Assembly (NCBI RefSeq): GCF_003255815.1
Contig: NC_037673.1
Span: forward strand, 89,032,980 to 89,096,979
Length of the DNA stretch: 64,000 bases
Reading direction: 5' to 3'
Source: Theropithecus gelada
Lineage: Eukaryota > Chordata > Mammalia > Primates > Cercopithecidae
Shown here: positions 12,741-27,332 of the stretch, piece after piece
Layout: the number at the start of each line of letters is the position of its first letter
Numbering within the stretch: position 1 is the stretch's first letter
Program-made: the position numbers and the translations under genes
Notes under the pieces: generated by a model
The model's input: only the letters and a program-made list of their open reading frames with translations
The model's database searches: none
Told to the model about the DNA's origin: nothing

Positions 12741-14350
12741 GCACAAGTGGGGCGCCCTGTGGGTGTGCCACCGCGGCAGGGGAGCACAGGCTTCCGAAGA
12801 GAAACAGCTCTAAGTGCCGCTCAGGCCGGACGAGTTCCAGAGGGGGACAGCGCCCTCCTCGAAAAGACTTGGTTTCTCCCCGCCCCCTCTTGTGACAGAA
12901 AGTTGGCACGGATGCCCCGTAGGAGTGCGAGCCGCTCCCCTCCTCCGAAAAGCCGCGGGCTTCCGCTGCTCCGGGCATCACCACCAACAGCTTCCCACTC
13001 CCACCCCTGGGACTAGGACAGGGGACTGCACCCTCCCCCTTCCTTCCGGAGGAGCCTGCGGCTTCGCCTGAGGCCTCGCCGGCCCAACTTCTCCCCACCC
13101 CCAGGGTCACGCCGGGTCCCAGGGGCCTCTTTCAAGTTTGAAAGCTCGGTGGGGGCACTGAGAGTCCACAGTAAGGATGGGTGGGCGCCGCTGCTCCCGG
13201 GCAGGTTCAGCTGTCATCTTGTCTCGCCTTGGCCCTCGCCTACAGGGCCTGACCCCGGGCCAGCACAGCTAGGCAAGACCGCCTCGCTCCCGAGCCCCCC
13301 CAGCCTCCTGGTGCGGTCCCTACCGTCTGCTGCCCCCGCCCCCCGCGCGCACTCTGACGCAAACGCACGCCCCTGCCCGGCACTGAGGAAAGCGCTCTTG
13401 TTGGTTTTAATTGAGCCTCTTCCTTTCAACACACCCGCTCTGTCCCCACCCCTGGGAGGCGACCCCCTCCCCGCCCCCAGTCGGCTGGTAGCAGCGCAGG
13501 GAGTCTGGTTCTGCTGCTAGGCTGCGAATCCCGGTGCTCTCTCGCCGCCGCCGCAGGTTGTCTGCTCGGGAGAGCAGCTTGATGTCCCTTTTAATCCGCT
13601 GACACTATCGCCCACATCAGACAGGCAGCCATCGATCGCGTTACATTAGGGGATGGCGTTACAAACGGCGCCCGCAGGTGGACGGCTGCAGGCAGGCTCG
13701 CCAGGTTCTGGTCGCAACCAGGCAAGGCGCGGGCACAAGGGCCAGCCGGGCCGGACTCCGCAGCCGGCTCCACCGCGGGTTGCGCTCGGCACCAGTAGGA
13801 ACAGCCCGGCCGGTGTTAAACGGGCGGGTCCCCGTCCCCAGCCCAGGCATCCGTTTCCCGCCGTGGGAGAGAGAGGGAATAGCGGGTGGGGGTGGGGGCA
13901 GCTTGTTTTGAATGTGGATTGCTGCTCGCCTGGCACGATCCTCCCCTCCAAGGAGGCGCGGCGGCCGCGATCCTCGCCTTCGCGCCACGGCGAGGCAGAG
14001 GCCGAGCGAGGGCAACTCCCGAGCAGGCTCCGCGGAAAGTTCTCCTCGTCCCGCCCTGGCTGCCTAGACTCTGCTCTCGGCCTGCGGAGGCCGTGCGAGC
14101 CAAGACTGCCTTCCGGCCCTGCCCGTTACCAACCCCAAATTCAAGAGAAACGATAACCATTCCGTTACTTGCCTGGTGAGGCAGGATTTGGCCGAGTCTC
14201 GTTTCTGGTGCCCACGACGCACGGTCCAGGGTCCGAGCGCGGCTGGGCCGGCGGACCTGGCATCCAGTGTGCCTGCGGTGCCCTGGCGCTCGCTGTTGCT
14301 CGTCTCCCACTCCCTCCGTCTCTCTCCGCGTTCTCCTTCCCTCACCCTAT
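12740..14350. promoter_or_regulatory. Large CpG island 4-6 kb upstream of the NR2F1 start codon
   Basis: CpG is dense over about 1.6 kb, strongest at 13230-13400 and 13640-14110, with many GGGCGG/CCGCCC-type boxes and open frames in several registers. It is separated from the NR2F1 promoter by about 2 kb. It could be a second promoter region (for example of an antisense transcript) or a Polycomb-type island typical of developmental regulators. No protein gene is supported. Confidence 0.55.
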
Positions 14351-14919
14351 CTCCCTCTCTCCGCCTGCTGCCTCTGCCCTCGACTGCCTGCCTCTGACTG
14401 TATGGGGAGTACGATTTAGAATCTGTACGTAGAAAGATTTTCTTTTCTTTCTTTGCTTTTGGTCTACTTTAATCGTGTTCGTTTCACCTTTTAACTGACC
14501 AGAAGATGTAAGCGCGTTTGCGCGTTTATTTGGGCATAAGGGCGAGGGCAAGGAGCCCCTGCCACCCCCAGTCGCCTCCTCGCCATCAGCTGCTACAATG
14601 GGCCACCGCTCGCGGAGTGCATTGACAGTTCTCCATTATTCGAGCTGGAGGGGCTGTGGGGCAGACACGGGAAAGCCTTTTATTCTGCTCTTTAAAATCA
14701 TCTCTCATCACTAAGCGGTCGCCGACTCCCGACTTGTAGGCTGGAGAGACCGGGAAGCGCAAAACGTCCCCCAAACACGCAGTGCTTCCCAAACCCCTCC
14801 CTGGTGAGACTTAAAGTGAGAACGAGTATTAAAAAACAAACCCTACCTCTGTCAATACAGCGTGGCCATTTACTTCCACCTTTACCTGAGGGCATGTTGG
14901 CACTAGGAATGCTCGAGCT

Positions 14920-15360
14920 GAGACAAACTTTTACGCCCTCGCGAATCGAGGGGCGGGCGGGCGAGCGCTGCTCCCACCCCCGGCGGCGGCAGCGGCGGCT
15001 TTGTCACTCCGCGCCGCTCCGCGCCCGCCTGAGCCTGCCTAGGGGAGCGATCTCAAAACGAGGGGGGTGCGAGTATGCGATTGGAGAATATGTAACTAAT
15101 AGAAGTATCATTTTCCCCCAGTACGATCTTTCAAGGAAAAAAAAATCCATTGAAAGAATTTTCAAAGTGCTGTCTTCGTTTGGAGAAAAGGCACAGGCTG
15201 CCTGCGGGGAGGGGAGGAGGGACTCGGCTGTGTGCCGCCCGGGAGCGGCTCCCGTCCGCTAGGTGGCAGCCGGAGCCAGCGATTCTTGCAAGCCCCGCCG
15301 CGGGACCCGCTCCTCCCGCCTGCCCCTCCTCCCGCGACCAATCACCTTCGGGAATCGGGG
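14920..15360. promoter_or_regulatory. GC-rich segment with a CCAAT box
   Basis: A CpG-rich block is followed by CCAAT at 15338-15342, immediately before a long CT tract. It may belong to a bidirectional promoter region between NR2F1 and the antisense transcripts on its left. This is an inference from layout. Confidence 0.35.
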
Positions 15361-15364
15361 TCTC

Positions 15365-15416
15365 GGTCTCTCTTTCTCTCTCTCTCCTCTCTCTCCTCTC
15401 TCTCTCCTCTCTCTCT

Positions 15417-15447
<31 letters not shown>

Positions 15448-15612
15448 CCCCCTCTCATTCTCTCTCTCCTCTCTTCTCTCTCTCCCCTCTCTCTCTTCTC
15501 TCTCCTCTCTCAATGTCTCGCGCGCTCTCTCTCTCTCCTTTCGTCTCCTCTCTCTCCCTCCCCCTCCCGCTTTTCTCTCTCCCTCTCCGCCTCCCCCCCT
15601 CTCCATCTTCTC
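15365..15612. repeat. (CT)n polypyrimidine tract
   Basis: About 250 bases are almost pure CT on the + strand, mostly CTCTCT units with CCC interruptions. All reading frames across it are low-complexity (Ser/Leu-rich on +, Arg/Glu-rich on -) and not genes. Homopurine-homopyrimidine tracts of this kind can adopt triplex (H-DNA) structure. Confidence 0.9.
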
Positions 15613-16239
15613 GTTTGTTTGCTCTTTTCCCGGGACTGATTTGGCCACACTAATCTCCCCCCACCCCGCAACAATATGGGGACTTACTACTGTTTTATTA
15701 ATAATTATTGAAGCATTGTTGGAGTTTGGAACAGCCAGGTGATTTAAAAAAGAAGAAGAAGAAGAAGAAGGAAAAACTGGATTGATTGGAAAGTTTATTT
15801 TTAAAATCGTCTTTGGGATAAATAGGAACCCTTGATTCCGATCGAATTTGTGGCAATAGCTGCAAATTCCAGGAGTGTGCTTTGTCGTCATTAAACCTTT
15901 TAAACCCAGGTATACTTTGGATCAAAAAATAGGGAGATCCTACCTTGTTTATAACAAGGATATAAAATGAGCAGAATCCAGACTTGGATTGTGCTTATAT
16001 GTGAGAGAAGAAAACAATCCAAATCCAGTATATTTCACGAATCATTAAAATGGTGGGGGTTTCATTCCCGTTAAAATTTTTTCTAAACATTTTAAATGAC
16101 ACTCTCTTCACGCTCATAAAATCTAATTTTAAAAACTTTTCAGAAGAAATCAAAATAATTTCCTTCTAATTCTCCTTTTGCCCATCGCTAGGCGTTCTCC
16201 CCCCCCTCGTCATCCCTTCCCCCTCTGGGGTGTATGCGT

Positions 16240-16241
<2 letters not shown>

Positions 16242-16270
<29 letters not shown>
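16242..16270. repeat. (TG)n microsatellite
   Basis: About 14 uninterrupted GT/TG units, roughly 400 bases upstream of the NR2F1 TATA region. Confidence 0.9.
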
Positions 16271-16439
16271 ACCATAGACGACCCATACTAATCAGGTCTC
16301 AGAGTAAATAGCAGCGCAGGGCGATCTCAATGTAAATTGCGCTTGTCAGAAACACACCCCCCTCCCTCACTTTCTCTCCTCCTCCCCACACCATCCCAGT
16401 CTGTAGGTAGCTAAGAGGGAGGGGGGAAAAAAAGAAAGA

Positions 16440-16700
16440 AAGCAGAAGAGGAGGGGGGAGGGGCTCTCCAACCAATGGCGTGCAGGAGGCTTGGCTAACC
16501 TTAGCCTCCCATTTTCTCTCCCCCCGATTCAGGGCTCTGACCAGTCAGTCGCCTTTGATTATCAGTTGCCAGCAGCCCTTCTCTTGGCTCCTTGACACGA
16601 GCTCCATATAAGGCAGCGATCTCCATAGAAACGTGTCAGTTTCAATAGTAGTGTCAAAGTTCACTATATACAGACATTCGCGCAGATCCCCCTTTCGGAA
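16440..16700 (+). promoter_or_regulatory. NR2F1: NR2F1 core promoter
   Basis: Motifs line up in promoter order on the + strand. They are CCAAT at 16472-16476, a TCF/LEF-type CTTTGAT at 16553-16559, a perfect CArG box CCATATAAGG at 16604-16613 (which also contains a TATAA core), a COUP-element-like GTGTCAAAGTTCA at 16651-16663, and a TATA-like CTATATA at 16664-16670. Initiation would be expected near 16690-16700 from the second TATA, or near 16635-16640 from the first. Human reference transcripts, as I recall, begin a little further downstream (around 16.8 kb here), so several starts are likely. Confidence 0.6.
16651..16663 (+). promoter_or_regulatory. COUP-element-like DR1 site in the NR2F1 promoter
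   Basis: GTGTCA-A-AGTTCA is a direct repeat of nuclear-receptor half sites spaced by one base. The chicken ovalbumin COUP element, the site for which the COUP-TF family is named, is GTGTCAAAGGTCA. This copy differs at one base. It abuts the TATA-like element, suggesting feedback by COUP-TFs or regulation by other DR1-binding receptors. Binding is inferred, not shown. Confidence 0.5.
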
Positions 16701-16746
16701 ACATTGCTCTGCGAGTCCTCCCGTTTAAACGCATTCAATTTTTGGG

Positions 16747-16935
16747 TCTCTCTCTCTCTCTCTTCTCTTCTCTCTCTCTCTCTGTCTCTCTCTCTCTCCT
16801 CTCTTTCTCCCCCCTCTCTCTCCCTCCTCTCTTCTCTCTCCTCTCTTCTCTGAACCTCTCTTCTCTCTCCTTTCTCTTTTCTTACATATTCTACTAGTTG
16901 TTTTCCCCTTCTTCTCCTTCTTTCTCTCCTTTTTC
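16747..16935. repeat. Second CT-rich tract, at the start of the NR2F1 transcript
   Basis: About 190 bases of CTCTCT/TTCTCT pyrimidine-rich sequence just downstream of the TATA-like motif, with few purines on the + strand. Confidence 0.85.
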
Positions 16936-17060
16936 TCCCTCCTCGTCTCTTTTACTCCATTCCTGCAGAAGAGAGAGGGCTAAACTTAAAGAAAAAAAAA
17001 GGAGGAGGAGGAGGAGGAGGCACCCCCTTCGTATTCTTCTTATCGTTATTTTATACATAT

Positions 17061-18048
17061 ATGATTTTTTTTGGAGGGAGGGTGTTGGTTCCCGGCTGAA
17101 GAGCACTTATTTAAAATACTAAAAAAAGAACATTTTTGGGCGATCTCCAGGGTTTTTTTAACTAGCTCTGTGTGTTATAGCAGAAGAAGCAGAAGAAGGA
17201 GCAAGAAAGAGGAAAAGAAGAGGATTATTTATTCGACCTACTTTGGATGTCTCTCTCGCTTTTCCTTTTTCCTTTTTTTGGCAATTATTTTCTTCTGATT
17301 TTTATTTTTTCTATTTCGCTGTGAATTCGTCGCCGGCGTGAATTATCCCGTATTTTTTTCCCCCTTCCGTCACCTCCCGAAAGAAGAAGGCAGCTAGAGC
17401 CCGGCGCCACCGGCACAACAAAAAGAGCAAAGTGTGTGATCTTCCTCGCCGGCTGCCTCCCGCTCTCCAGCGCTGCCTTCCTGAATGGCTGGCTGCGTCC
17501 GGCCCTGGACCTGGCCCCCCGACACCCGCGCGCCCTGATCGCCGCCGGCAGCCTCGCCCAGCGCCCTGCTCGGCTCACCGCGCTCCCTGCACTCCCGAGC
17601 CCGGCGAGGGCTCCCGCCGGGACAGCAGCGGCGGCGGCGCGGGCGGCCCCGGCCTCCGCTCGCGCTCCGGCTGCGGCCCCGACTCCTGCTCGGACTCCGG
17701 CCCGGGCCCGGGCCCGGGCTCCTCCAGCGGCGCTCGCCGCAGCAGCTCCGGCGGCAGCTCCAGCGGCGCCTGCAGCCGCTACCTCCTCCTCCTCCGCCGC
17801 CGCCGCCGCCTCCGCCCTCGCCGGCTTCCTCTATGTCGGCTCAGCCCGCGCGCTGCGCGTAGCCCGAGCGGCCGGCGAGCGGGCGGGCGGGCGCCCGGCG
17901 CGGGTGAGCGAGTGTGTGTGCGAGTGTGTGTGTGCGCGGGGGTGCGGGCGAGGCGGAGGGCGAGTGTGTGCGCGCGCCGTGGCCCATGCCCGCCGCCCCC
18001 GGCGCTGCGCCCCGCGCCGCTCCCGGCTGCCGCCTGTGCCATTTCTGA
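17061..18048 (+). promoter_or_regulatory. Five upstream ORFs in the NR2F1 leader
   Basis: Every ATG between the promoter and the NR2F1 start opens a short frame that closes before it. They are 17061-17099 (12 residues), 17247-17324 (25), 17485-17538 (17), 17833-17862 (9) and 17986-18048 (20). No ATG occurs from 18049 until the NR2F1 start at 18505. The layout predicts translational damping with re-initiation or leaky scanning. The longer frames across this GC-rich leader start at GTG rather than ATG and are not credited. Confidence 0.55.
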
Positions 18049-18504
18049 TTTTGCAACTTGGGGAAGAAGAAAAAAGCGAGAGAAGGGAGCTTGCTCGCCG
18101 GGGGGTGGGGAGGGGGGAAGGAGAGCGCGGCCCCCCCAGGAACGGAGCGCGGGGGGAGCGGGCGAGGGGAGCAGGGGTGTTGGGGGGGGAGCCTGAGAGC
18201 CTGGGGGGGCTGCAAAAAGAGAGAAAGAAAACAGCAGGAACCACAACAAAACGCCAGCAGGGCGGGCGGGCGCGCAGCAGCAGCGGGGCGGCCGAGGCAG
18301 TAGCGGCGGCAGCGGCGGCGGCGGCGGAGGCAGCGGCCGGTGCCCGGCTCGGGCTCGGCTCCTGCGACCCCGGGGCGCCCGGCGGGCCCCCCGCCCCCTC
18401 CCCCTCCCCCCTTCCCCTTCCCCTTCCCCTCCCAGCGCGCCGGCGCGCCCCGCGGCCCTCGGCGAGCAGCTCGGCTCCCCCCAGCGCTCCCCGGGCCCAA
18501 AGAT

Positions 18505-18967
18505 ATGGCAATGGTAGTTAGCAGCTGGCGAGATCCGCAGGACGACGTGGCCGGGGGCAACCCCGGCGGCCCCAACCCCGCAGCGCAGGCGGCCCGCGGC
18601 GGCGGCGGCGGCGCCGGCGAGCAGCAGCAGCAGGCGGGCTCGGGCGCGCCGCACACGCCGCAGACCCCGGGCCAGCCCGGAGCGCCCGCCACCCCCGGCA
18701 CGGCGGGGGACAAGGGCCAGGGCCCGCCCGGTTCGGGCCAGAGCCAGCAGCACATCGAGTGCGTGGTGTGCGGGGACAAGTCGAGCGGCAAGCACTACGG
18801 CCAATTCACCTGCGAGGGCTGCAAAAGTTTCTTCAAGAGGAGCGTCCGCAGGAACTTAACTTACACATGCCGTGCCAACAGGAACTGTCCCATCGACCAG
18901 CACCACCGCAACCAGTGCCAATACTGCCGCCTCAAGAAGTGCCTCAAAGTGGGCATGAGGCGGGAAG
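18505..18967 (+). CDS. NR2F1: NR2F1 (COUP-TFI) coding exon 1: N-terminus and DNA-binding domain
   Basis: NR2F1 is an orphan nuclear receptor and nuclear DNA-binding transcription regulator of neural, eye and heart development. This exon encodes residues 1-154 plus one base of codon 155. The start is ATG at 18505, with G at -3 and G at +4. Residues 1-82 are a Gly/Pro/Gln-rich disordered region with a (G)5 run and a (Q)4 run. The DNA-binding domain follows: zinc finger 1 uses Cys86, 89, 103 and 106, finger 2 uses Cys122, 128, 138 and 141, and the P-box is CEGCKS (from Cys103). The donor is GAAG|GTGAAT at 18967/18968, phase 1. Joined to exons 2 and 3 it gives 423 residues, the usual length, and from memory I see no difference from the human protein. 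Reading past the donor would add an unrelated tail to 19239, which I regard as intronic. Confidence 0.98.
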
Positions 18968-22232
<3,265 letters not shown>

Positions 22233-22238
22233 TGAGGC

Positions 22239-22283
22239 GGGGGGGGGGGGGGGGGGGGGGGGGGGGTGGGTCCGTCTGGGTGC

Positions 22284-22314
<31 letters not shown>

Positions 22315-22322
22315 TGTGTGTG
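22239..22322. repeat. Poly-G(28) followed by (TG)n
   Basis: 28 consecutive G residues (22239-22266) are followed within 15 bases by about 20 TG/GT units, interrupted once by TATG. Runs like this are unstable and hard to sequence, so the length may be inexact. Confidence 0.85.
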
Positions 22323-24358
22323 GTGCGTGTTATGTGTGAGCCAGAGCTCAGCGTTTCTGGGGGAGGCGAGGGAAGGAAAAGAACGTGGGAATGTGGCTTC
22401 TTACCCTTTGTGGCACGCTCCTTGGATGAGTTTCCCGACACAGAGAGACACAGAGAGAGGTGGAAAGAGAAGAATACGCACAAATAAATCATAAATAATC
22501 CCGCTTTATCGCTGCCTGATTTTCCCTTATCGGAAACCATTCATGTTTGCAGTTGCTGAGGTTATTGAGGGTCGTAAAAAACGGATTCGATCTAAACAAG
22601 AAAGATAAAAAACAAAGGCAATACTGTAGAACCCGCAAGTATGGGAGGATTCCCCGCCTGGAGATGAATTCCAAAGCTATGCAAAACACATGAAGGTTGG
22701 AAATTTAACAGAGTGACTTTAAAAATATCAAATTATGTGTAGGCAGTGGTAACATGTATGTTAACAATTTCTCTTATGATAGATGGTTCAAATTAACTTC
22801 TAGGAAAGTGCATTAACGTTTCCTTTGAAGGGCTCTGGTCTGAGCCTCTGAGAACATTGCCGGCTTTTTATTATTATAACATGCAAGAGGGAAACATATA
22901 AACACCCAGGACAGCAGGTAATGGGGAGAAATAGAAACAAAGCCAGAGAGGACGCTGGTGGGAAGTAGTGCTGCTTACACTGGGTCTTGGGCCCTGACCA
23001 CTGTGAGTAGGGTTAGCTGCAGTTTTACCACCATTATTGGCAGTATTGTTTTTAATTCCTCCATTCGGAGAACAAATAAACCATCCCAATAAATCTGTCC
23101 TAAAGCCAGGCTTTCCAATGGCCAAATTAAAACCATTCTTGAACAGAGATACCAAAATCCCTTTCCTAAGGCCTTGTTGAACAGTAAGCAATGGTATAAT
23201 CTATCAATATTTCTTGGCTTTCATGCGTGAAGAATCGTATTTACATTGTATTAAAATGACTCTTAAATTTGCACAATATTGTAATGTAGCAAATGTAGTA
23301 TTAATATCGATCTGAACAGCAGATAATTTATTTAGACAAGAGCATCTCATTTGTATGCAGGGTGGCCAGAACCATGGACTTGGACTGCCCCCCTTTTACT
23401 TTCAGTGCAAATGCAGGTCTGCAAGTGAGAGAGGGAGTTATTCTTTCCAAGAGGATAAAGTGCAAACCTTAAAACAAATGGAAGATTTATGGAATAGTCT
23501 CCTCTGTGTTTGAATGCGTTTTATCTTAATAAGTCTTCTTGATGGAAACGTGTTTTTCAAAAGTGACAAAGAGCCTGGGAAGCAGCAACCAGGCTGCCTC
23601 AGCTCTGGCAGGCCTGGGGCCTGGCTGGCTGTCTACTACTGGGCTCTTTAGCCAAATTCATCAGGAAGCAAGCCAGTGTCAGGGAAGCTGGGGTTTGAAA
23701 ATCTCATCCAGCGAGGTGTCTTGAAGCAGAAATGCGACTTGGAACTGGACAGACGTCTTCTCAGGAAAGGTCTCTCCTCTCTTTTCCTTATACTCCCTAA
23801 GGTTCTTTGAACCCCCTTGACTTTGCTAATCTCATGCCCTTTCCCAGAGAGAGGTGAAGACTGTGCAGGCTTCGGGCAAGCATTGTGGAATTATTCATGC
23901 TTTTCTTTTAACTTTCCATACTAAAACATTCCTGTGAAAAGTGTTCATTTAAAAAGTTTTACAAAGAAGTTTCTTGAATCAAGTCTTCAAGGTGCAAAGA
24001 GTGCCTAGAAATGAACAATAACATTATTTTGTTGGAAAATTGCAAGTAGAATATCTGAAAATGGAAATAGAGCTGTCAGTAGTAATTCACCGCCCCCCCC
24101 CCCATGCAACACATTTCCACTTTTGACTAAACTTGTTTTGATTGCTAGCCAGAAGGGAATTCATGGGAAGCCTTCTCAAAGTCATCCAACTTTTAAGCAA
24201 ACTTTGAATGATGGAAAAGACAGTTTTAGACATATTGTCCAATGTGGTTTGCTTTGGCTAAGTATTTGAAGCTGGCACAGGGGTCCCCCGTGGTGGTTTT
24301 CACATTTGGCCTCCGGATGGTATGTTTAATCCTTAATATTCTGGACTGCATCCAAGGA

Positions 24359-24374
24359 CTAGGTCATGACCTGA
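24359..24374. promoter_or_regulatory. Perfect palindromic nuclear-receptor site in NR2F1 intron 2
   Basis: AGGTCATGACCT at 24361-24372 is an exact inverted repeat of the AGGTCA half site with no spacer, the TREpal arrangement bound by thyroid-hormone and retinoid receptors and tolerated by COUP-TFs. With flanks, CTAGGTCATGACCTGA matches the usual 16-base TREpal at 15 positions. Function is inferred. Confidence 0.45.
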
Positions 24375-25524
24375 ACTTACTTTTTTAAAAATTCATTAAT
24401 TCATACACCTAAATATTCCTTCAAAAAAATGAGACTTTCTCTGAAAGGAACCATCTAGTTAACATAAATACAATAAATCCATTTTCAGCACAATAATAAC
24501 TTTGATTTCTAGTTATGGCAGCTGATTACATCTATATTTCCTGAACACTAAACTCTTCTGAATGCACAACATGAAATACATTCTCTGTACTACAAAGGCT
24601 AAGCCAGGAGGGCCTGAGCAGTAATGGTTATTTATTTACATAATTTATTTTCCATACACTGTAGAAGAAATATCAAGAGTTCCCATACTGACACTACCGT
24701 ATAAAAAGTGTGACATGGATTTTGTACATTATGCCTCATTTTCTTGTTTGGAGTATAACTCATGGAGCGTAAATATATACTGCATTACACCCCCTGGTCA
24801 CTTAGCTTTGTCACCACAACCCCCTAGTTGATCTGGGAGCTCATACCTTCTGTCCACAGTTGGGGGAATCCTGTTGCAAAGGGTTGAATGAGTTTCCAGA
24901 CTGGGAAGCCAGACCAGAACCAAGGTTCCTGCCGGAGGGAAGCCACAGAGCTAGCTGGCTGGTACCTGGTAGGCAGGCCCAGCTATAGGCATTCGCCTCC
25001 AAAGGAAGGAAGAAATGGAAGCAACCGGCACAGGACCCAGGCAGGCCTTTCCTGGGCTTGTCTTTCTTGGAGCGGCCTGTTTGGAAGTCGGGAAGTGACC
25101 TTGTACTCCAAGGGCCCTAATCGTAAATGTCAGATAGATATTTGACTGAGCTAAGGGGATGCTATATGGATCTTAAAAAAAAAAAAAAAGAAAGAAATCT
25201 GCTGGGGTACCAAGGGGTCCTTTTCACATTGCATTGTCTAGGACTGAGAATGATCCATAGCATACGGACAGATAATGCATGTAAAGCAAGCTCTATGTAA
25301 ATATGGGTCTGGGTCTGAGTGAGGGTCATTCATCGGGGCCAGGTTAGCAAGCAGGGCCAAACTCAGGGTCCCTTCCTTAAGCAGCAAAGCCCCACAGAGC
25401 TCTTACTGCCCTGGCCCTGATAGCCATAAAGTCTCATTTGGCTTCCCAAATCAGACCAGTGTGGATATACCCAACTGGCTAGCTGGAGTAATTAGACATC
25501 TGAGAAGAACCTAGTCTGTATCTG

Positions 25525-25537
25525 AGGTCAAAGGAGA
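25525..25537 (+). promoter_or_regulatory. DR1-like half-site pair in intron 2
   Basis: AGGTCA-A-AGGAGA has one perfect half site and one 4/6 half site at DR1 spacing. It is weak by itself and noted because it shares an intron with the palindromic site. Confidence 0.25.
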
Positions 25538-26909
25538 CTTGCTTCAGAAGTTCTTGAATTATCACTAGTTTTATTTGTATTTTTGCTCGAGGCCATAGCC
25601 TTGTAGATGAAGGTGTTAGAATGCTTTGTAAGTCCCAGTTCTTGAAATATAAGGACATAAAGCTCAGAAACTCAGCAGACACAGGTTTCGCTTTGAATCA
25701 TTTGTTGTGTCTTCTTAGGGTCACACTTGCCCATTCACAATTATACAATGTCATTTTGGGGGCATTGCCATGCATGAATTTCTTTCCAGATCTATATATT
25801 AGCAAACTCTGCCTTTGATCTCTAGTCAACCTCCTGACTGGCTAAGGGCTCCTCTGTGATCTTCCCGGATTTTAAAATATTTATTATTAATATAAGAAAC
25901 AAGTGGGTATTTGAACTAGGAGAGGATGCCTTTACTCCATTTCTCTTATTCCATCTTCCCCTCCCTATGCTTGCCTCTAGTTAGTTGATATAGTATAATC
26001 TGCTGCCCTGAAATACTTTTAGAGGACCAAGACCTTGGTTGACATGAACTAAGCACACAGATTTTGAGGTGCTGTCATTGTGTGGAGGTGCCTTTTTCTC
26101 CCTTGGTCCTGCCACCAAAAGCTTATCTCCCCCAAGTCCCCCACCAACTCCCCACCACCCCTGTCCCCCCCCCCCCCCAGTTCTGAAGCAGCAGCAGCTG
26201 CTGCCTGTAGCCTAGCTTTGTGTCTGATCGCCGAAGATGTCGCCTTTCTGCAGCCTGGAGTAACTGAGTCATATTCTTCCTGATTATTATACAGCTTACA
26301 GAGATGTGACCAATTTTCAATTACTTGATCTTAGATATAGATAGAAGTGTACATCCTCACCAAGGATTTGCTGCAGAGTCCTTTCTTGCATAGATAGTGG
26401 ATCTCAAATCATGTATTGCTAAAGCATGGGCTTCATCTGATTCCAGGCACTGCCAGCCCATGATTCCTTACCCCCTCCCATGTGTTTGTTCACTACACAA
26501 TCTAGGTTCTCCTTGAGGTTTCTGGTTGGGGTTGTTTGGGTTTGAGAGGGGACTCCAGGAATCCTTTAAGAACTCCCTTCAGGCCATATATTTCCTAAGG
26601 GGTACTGAACTCCCCCAAATTACAGGCAAAAGGGGTGAAAGTTAATGAGCATGGCCAGAAAGATGCTCCCTTGCACGCGGAGGACAGGTTGTTAAGCACA
26701 GCAAACATGGTTCCAGCATTGTACATTATTTAATCCAAAGGTGAAAGAGGAAAAACAAAGGGACTAGAGAGGTTCCTGCCTCTGCATGTGTGTGCCTGTC
26801 TCTCCAGCTCCCATAGGCTTGGTGGGGGTTTGATTTATTTTTATTTGTATTGTATTGGGGGCTGGGGAGAAGGGAATGAAGAAGGGGATGGAGAGGTATG
26901 GGAGGGTGA

Positions 26910-27332
<423 letters not shown>

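Larger units (their letters stand above)
16695..18504 (+). other. NR2F1: NR2F1 5' untranslated region (start approximate)
   Basis: This long leader runs from the TATA region to the initiator ATG. It starts pyrimidine-rich (16747-16935), passes through an A/G-rich stretch with (GGA) and (AGA) runs, and becomes extremely GC-rich with (CGG/GCC) runs from about 17320. I see no convincing splice junctions, so it is probably contiguous with coding exon 1. Five short ATG-initiated ORFs lie within it. The 5' end is uncertain by about 150 bases. Confidence 0.55.

Noticed and set aside
15150..15891. Ser/Leu-rich and Arg/Glu-rich frames across the CT tract (up to 210 codons)
   Set aside because: They are translations of a simple (CT)n repeat in several registers and have no independent coding signal.
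1..16500. Exons of NR2F1-AS1 on the minus strand
   Set aside because: The lncRNA is expected here from human synteny, but no exon boundary could be fixed from sequence alone, so none is listed.
17432..18804. Very long GC-rich frames on both strands over the NR2F1 leader and exon 1 (up to 361 codons)
   Set aside because: They are shadow frames caused by a CpG island. The + strand ones start at GTG or CTG, and the real frame is NR2F1 from 18505.
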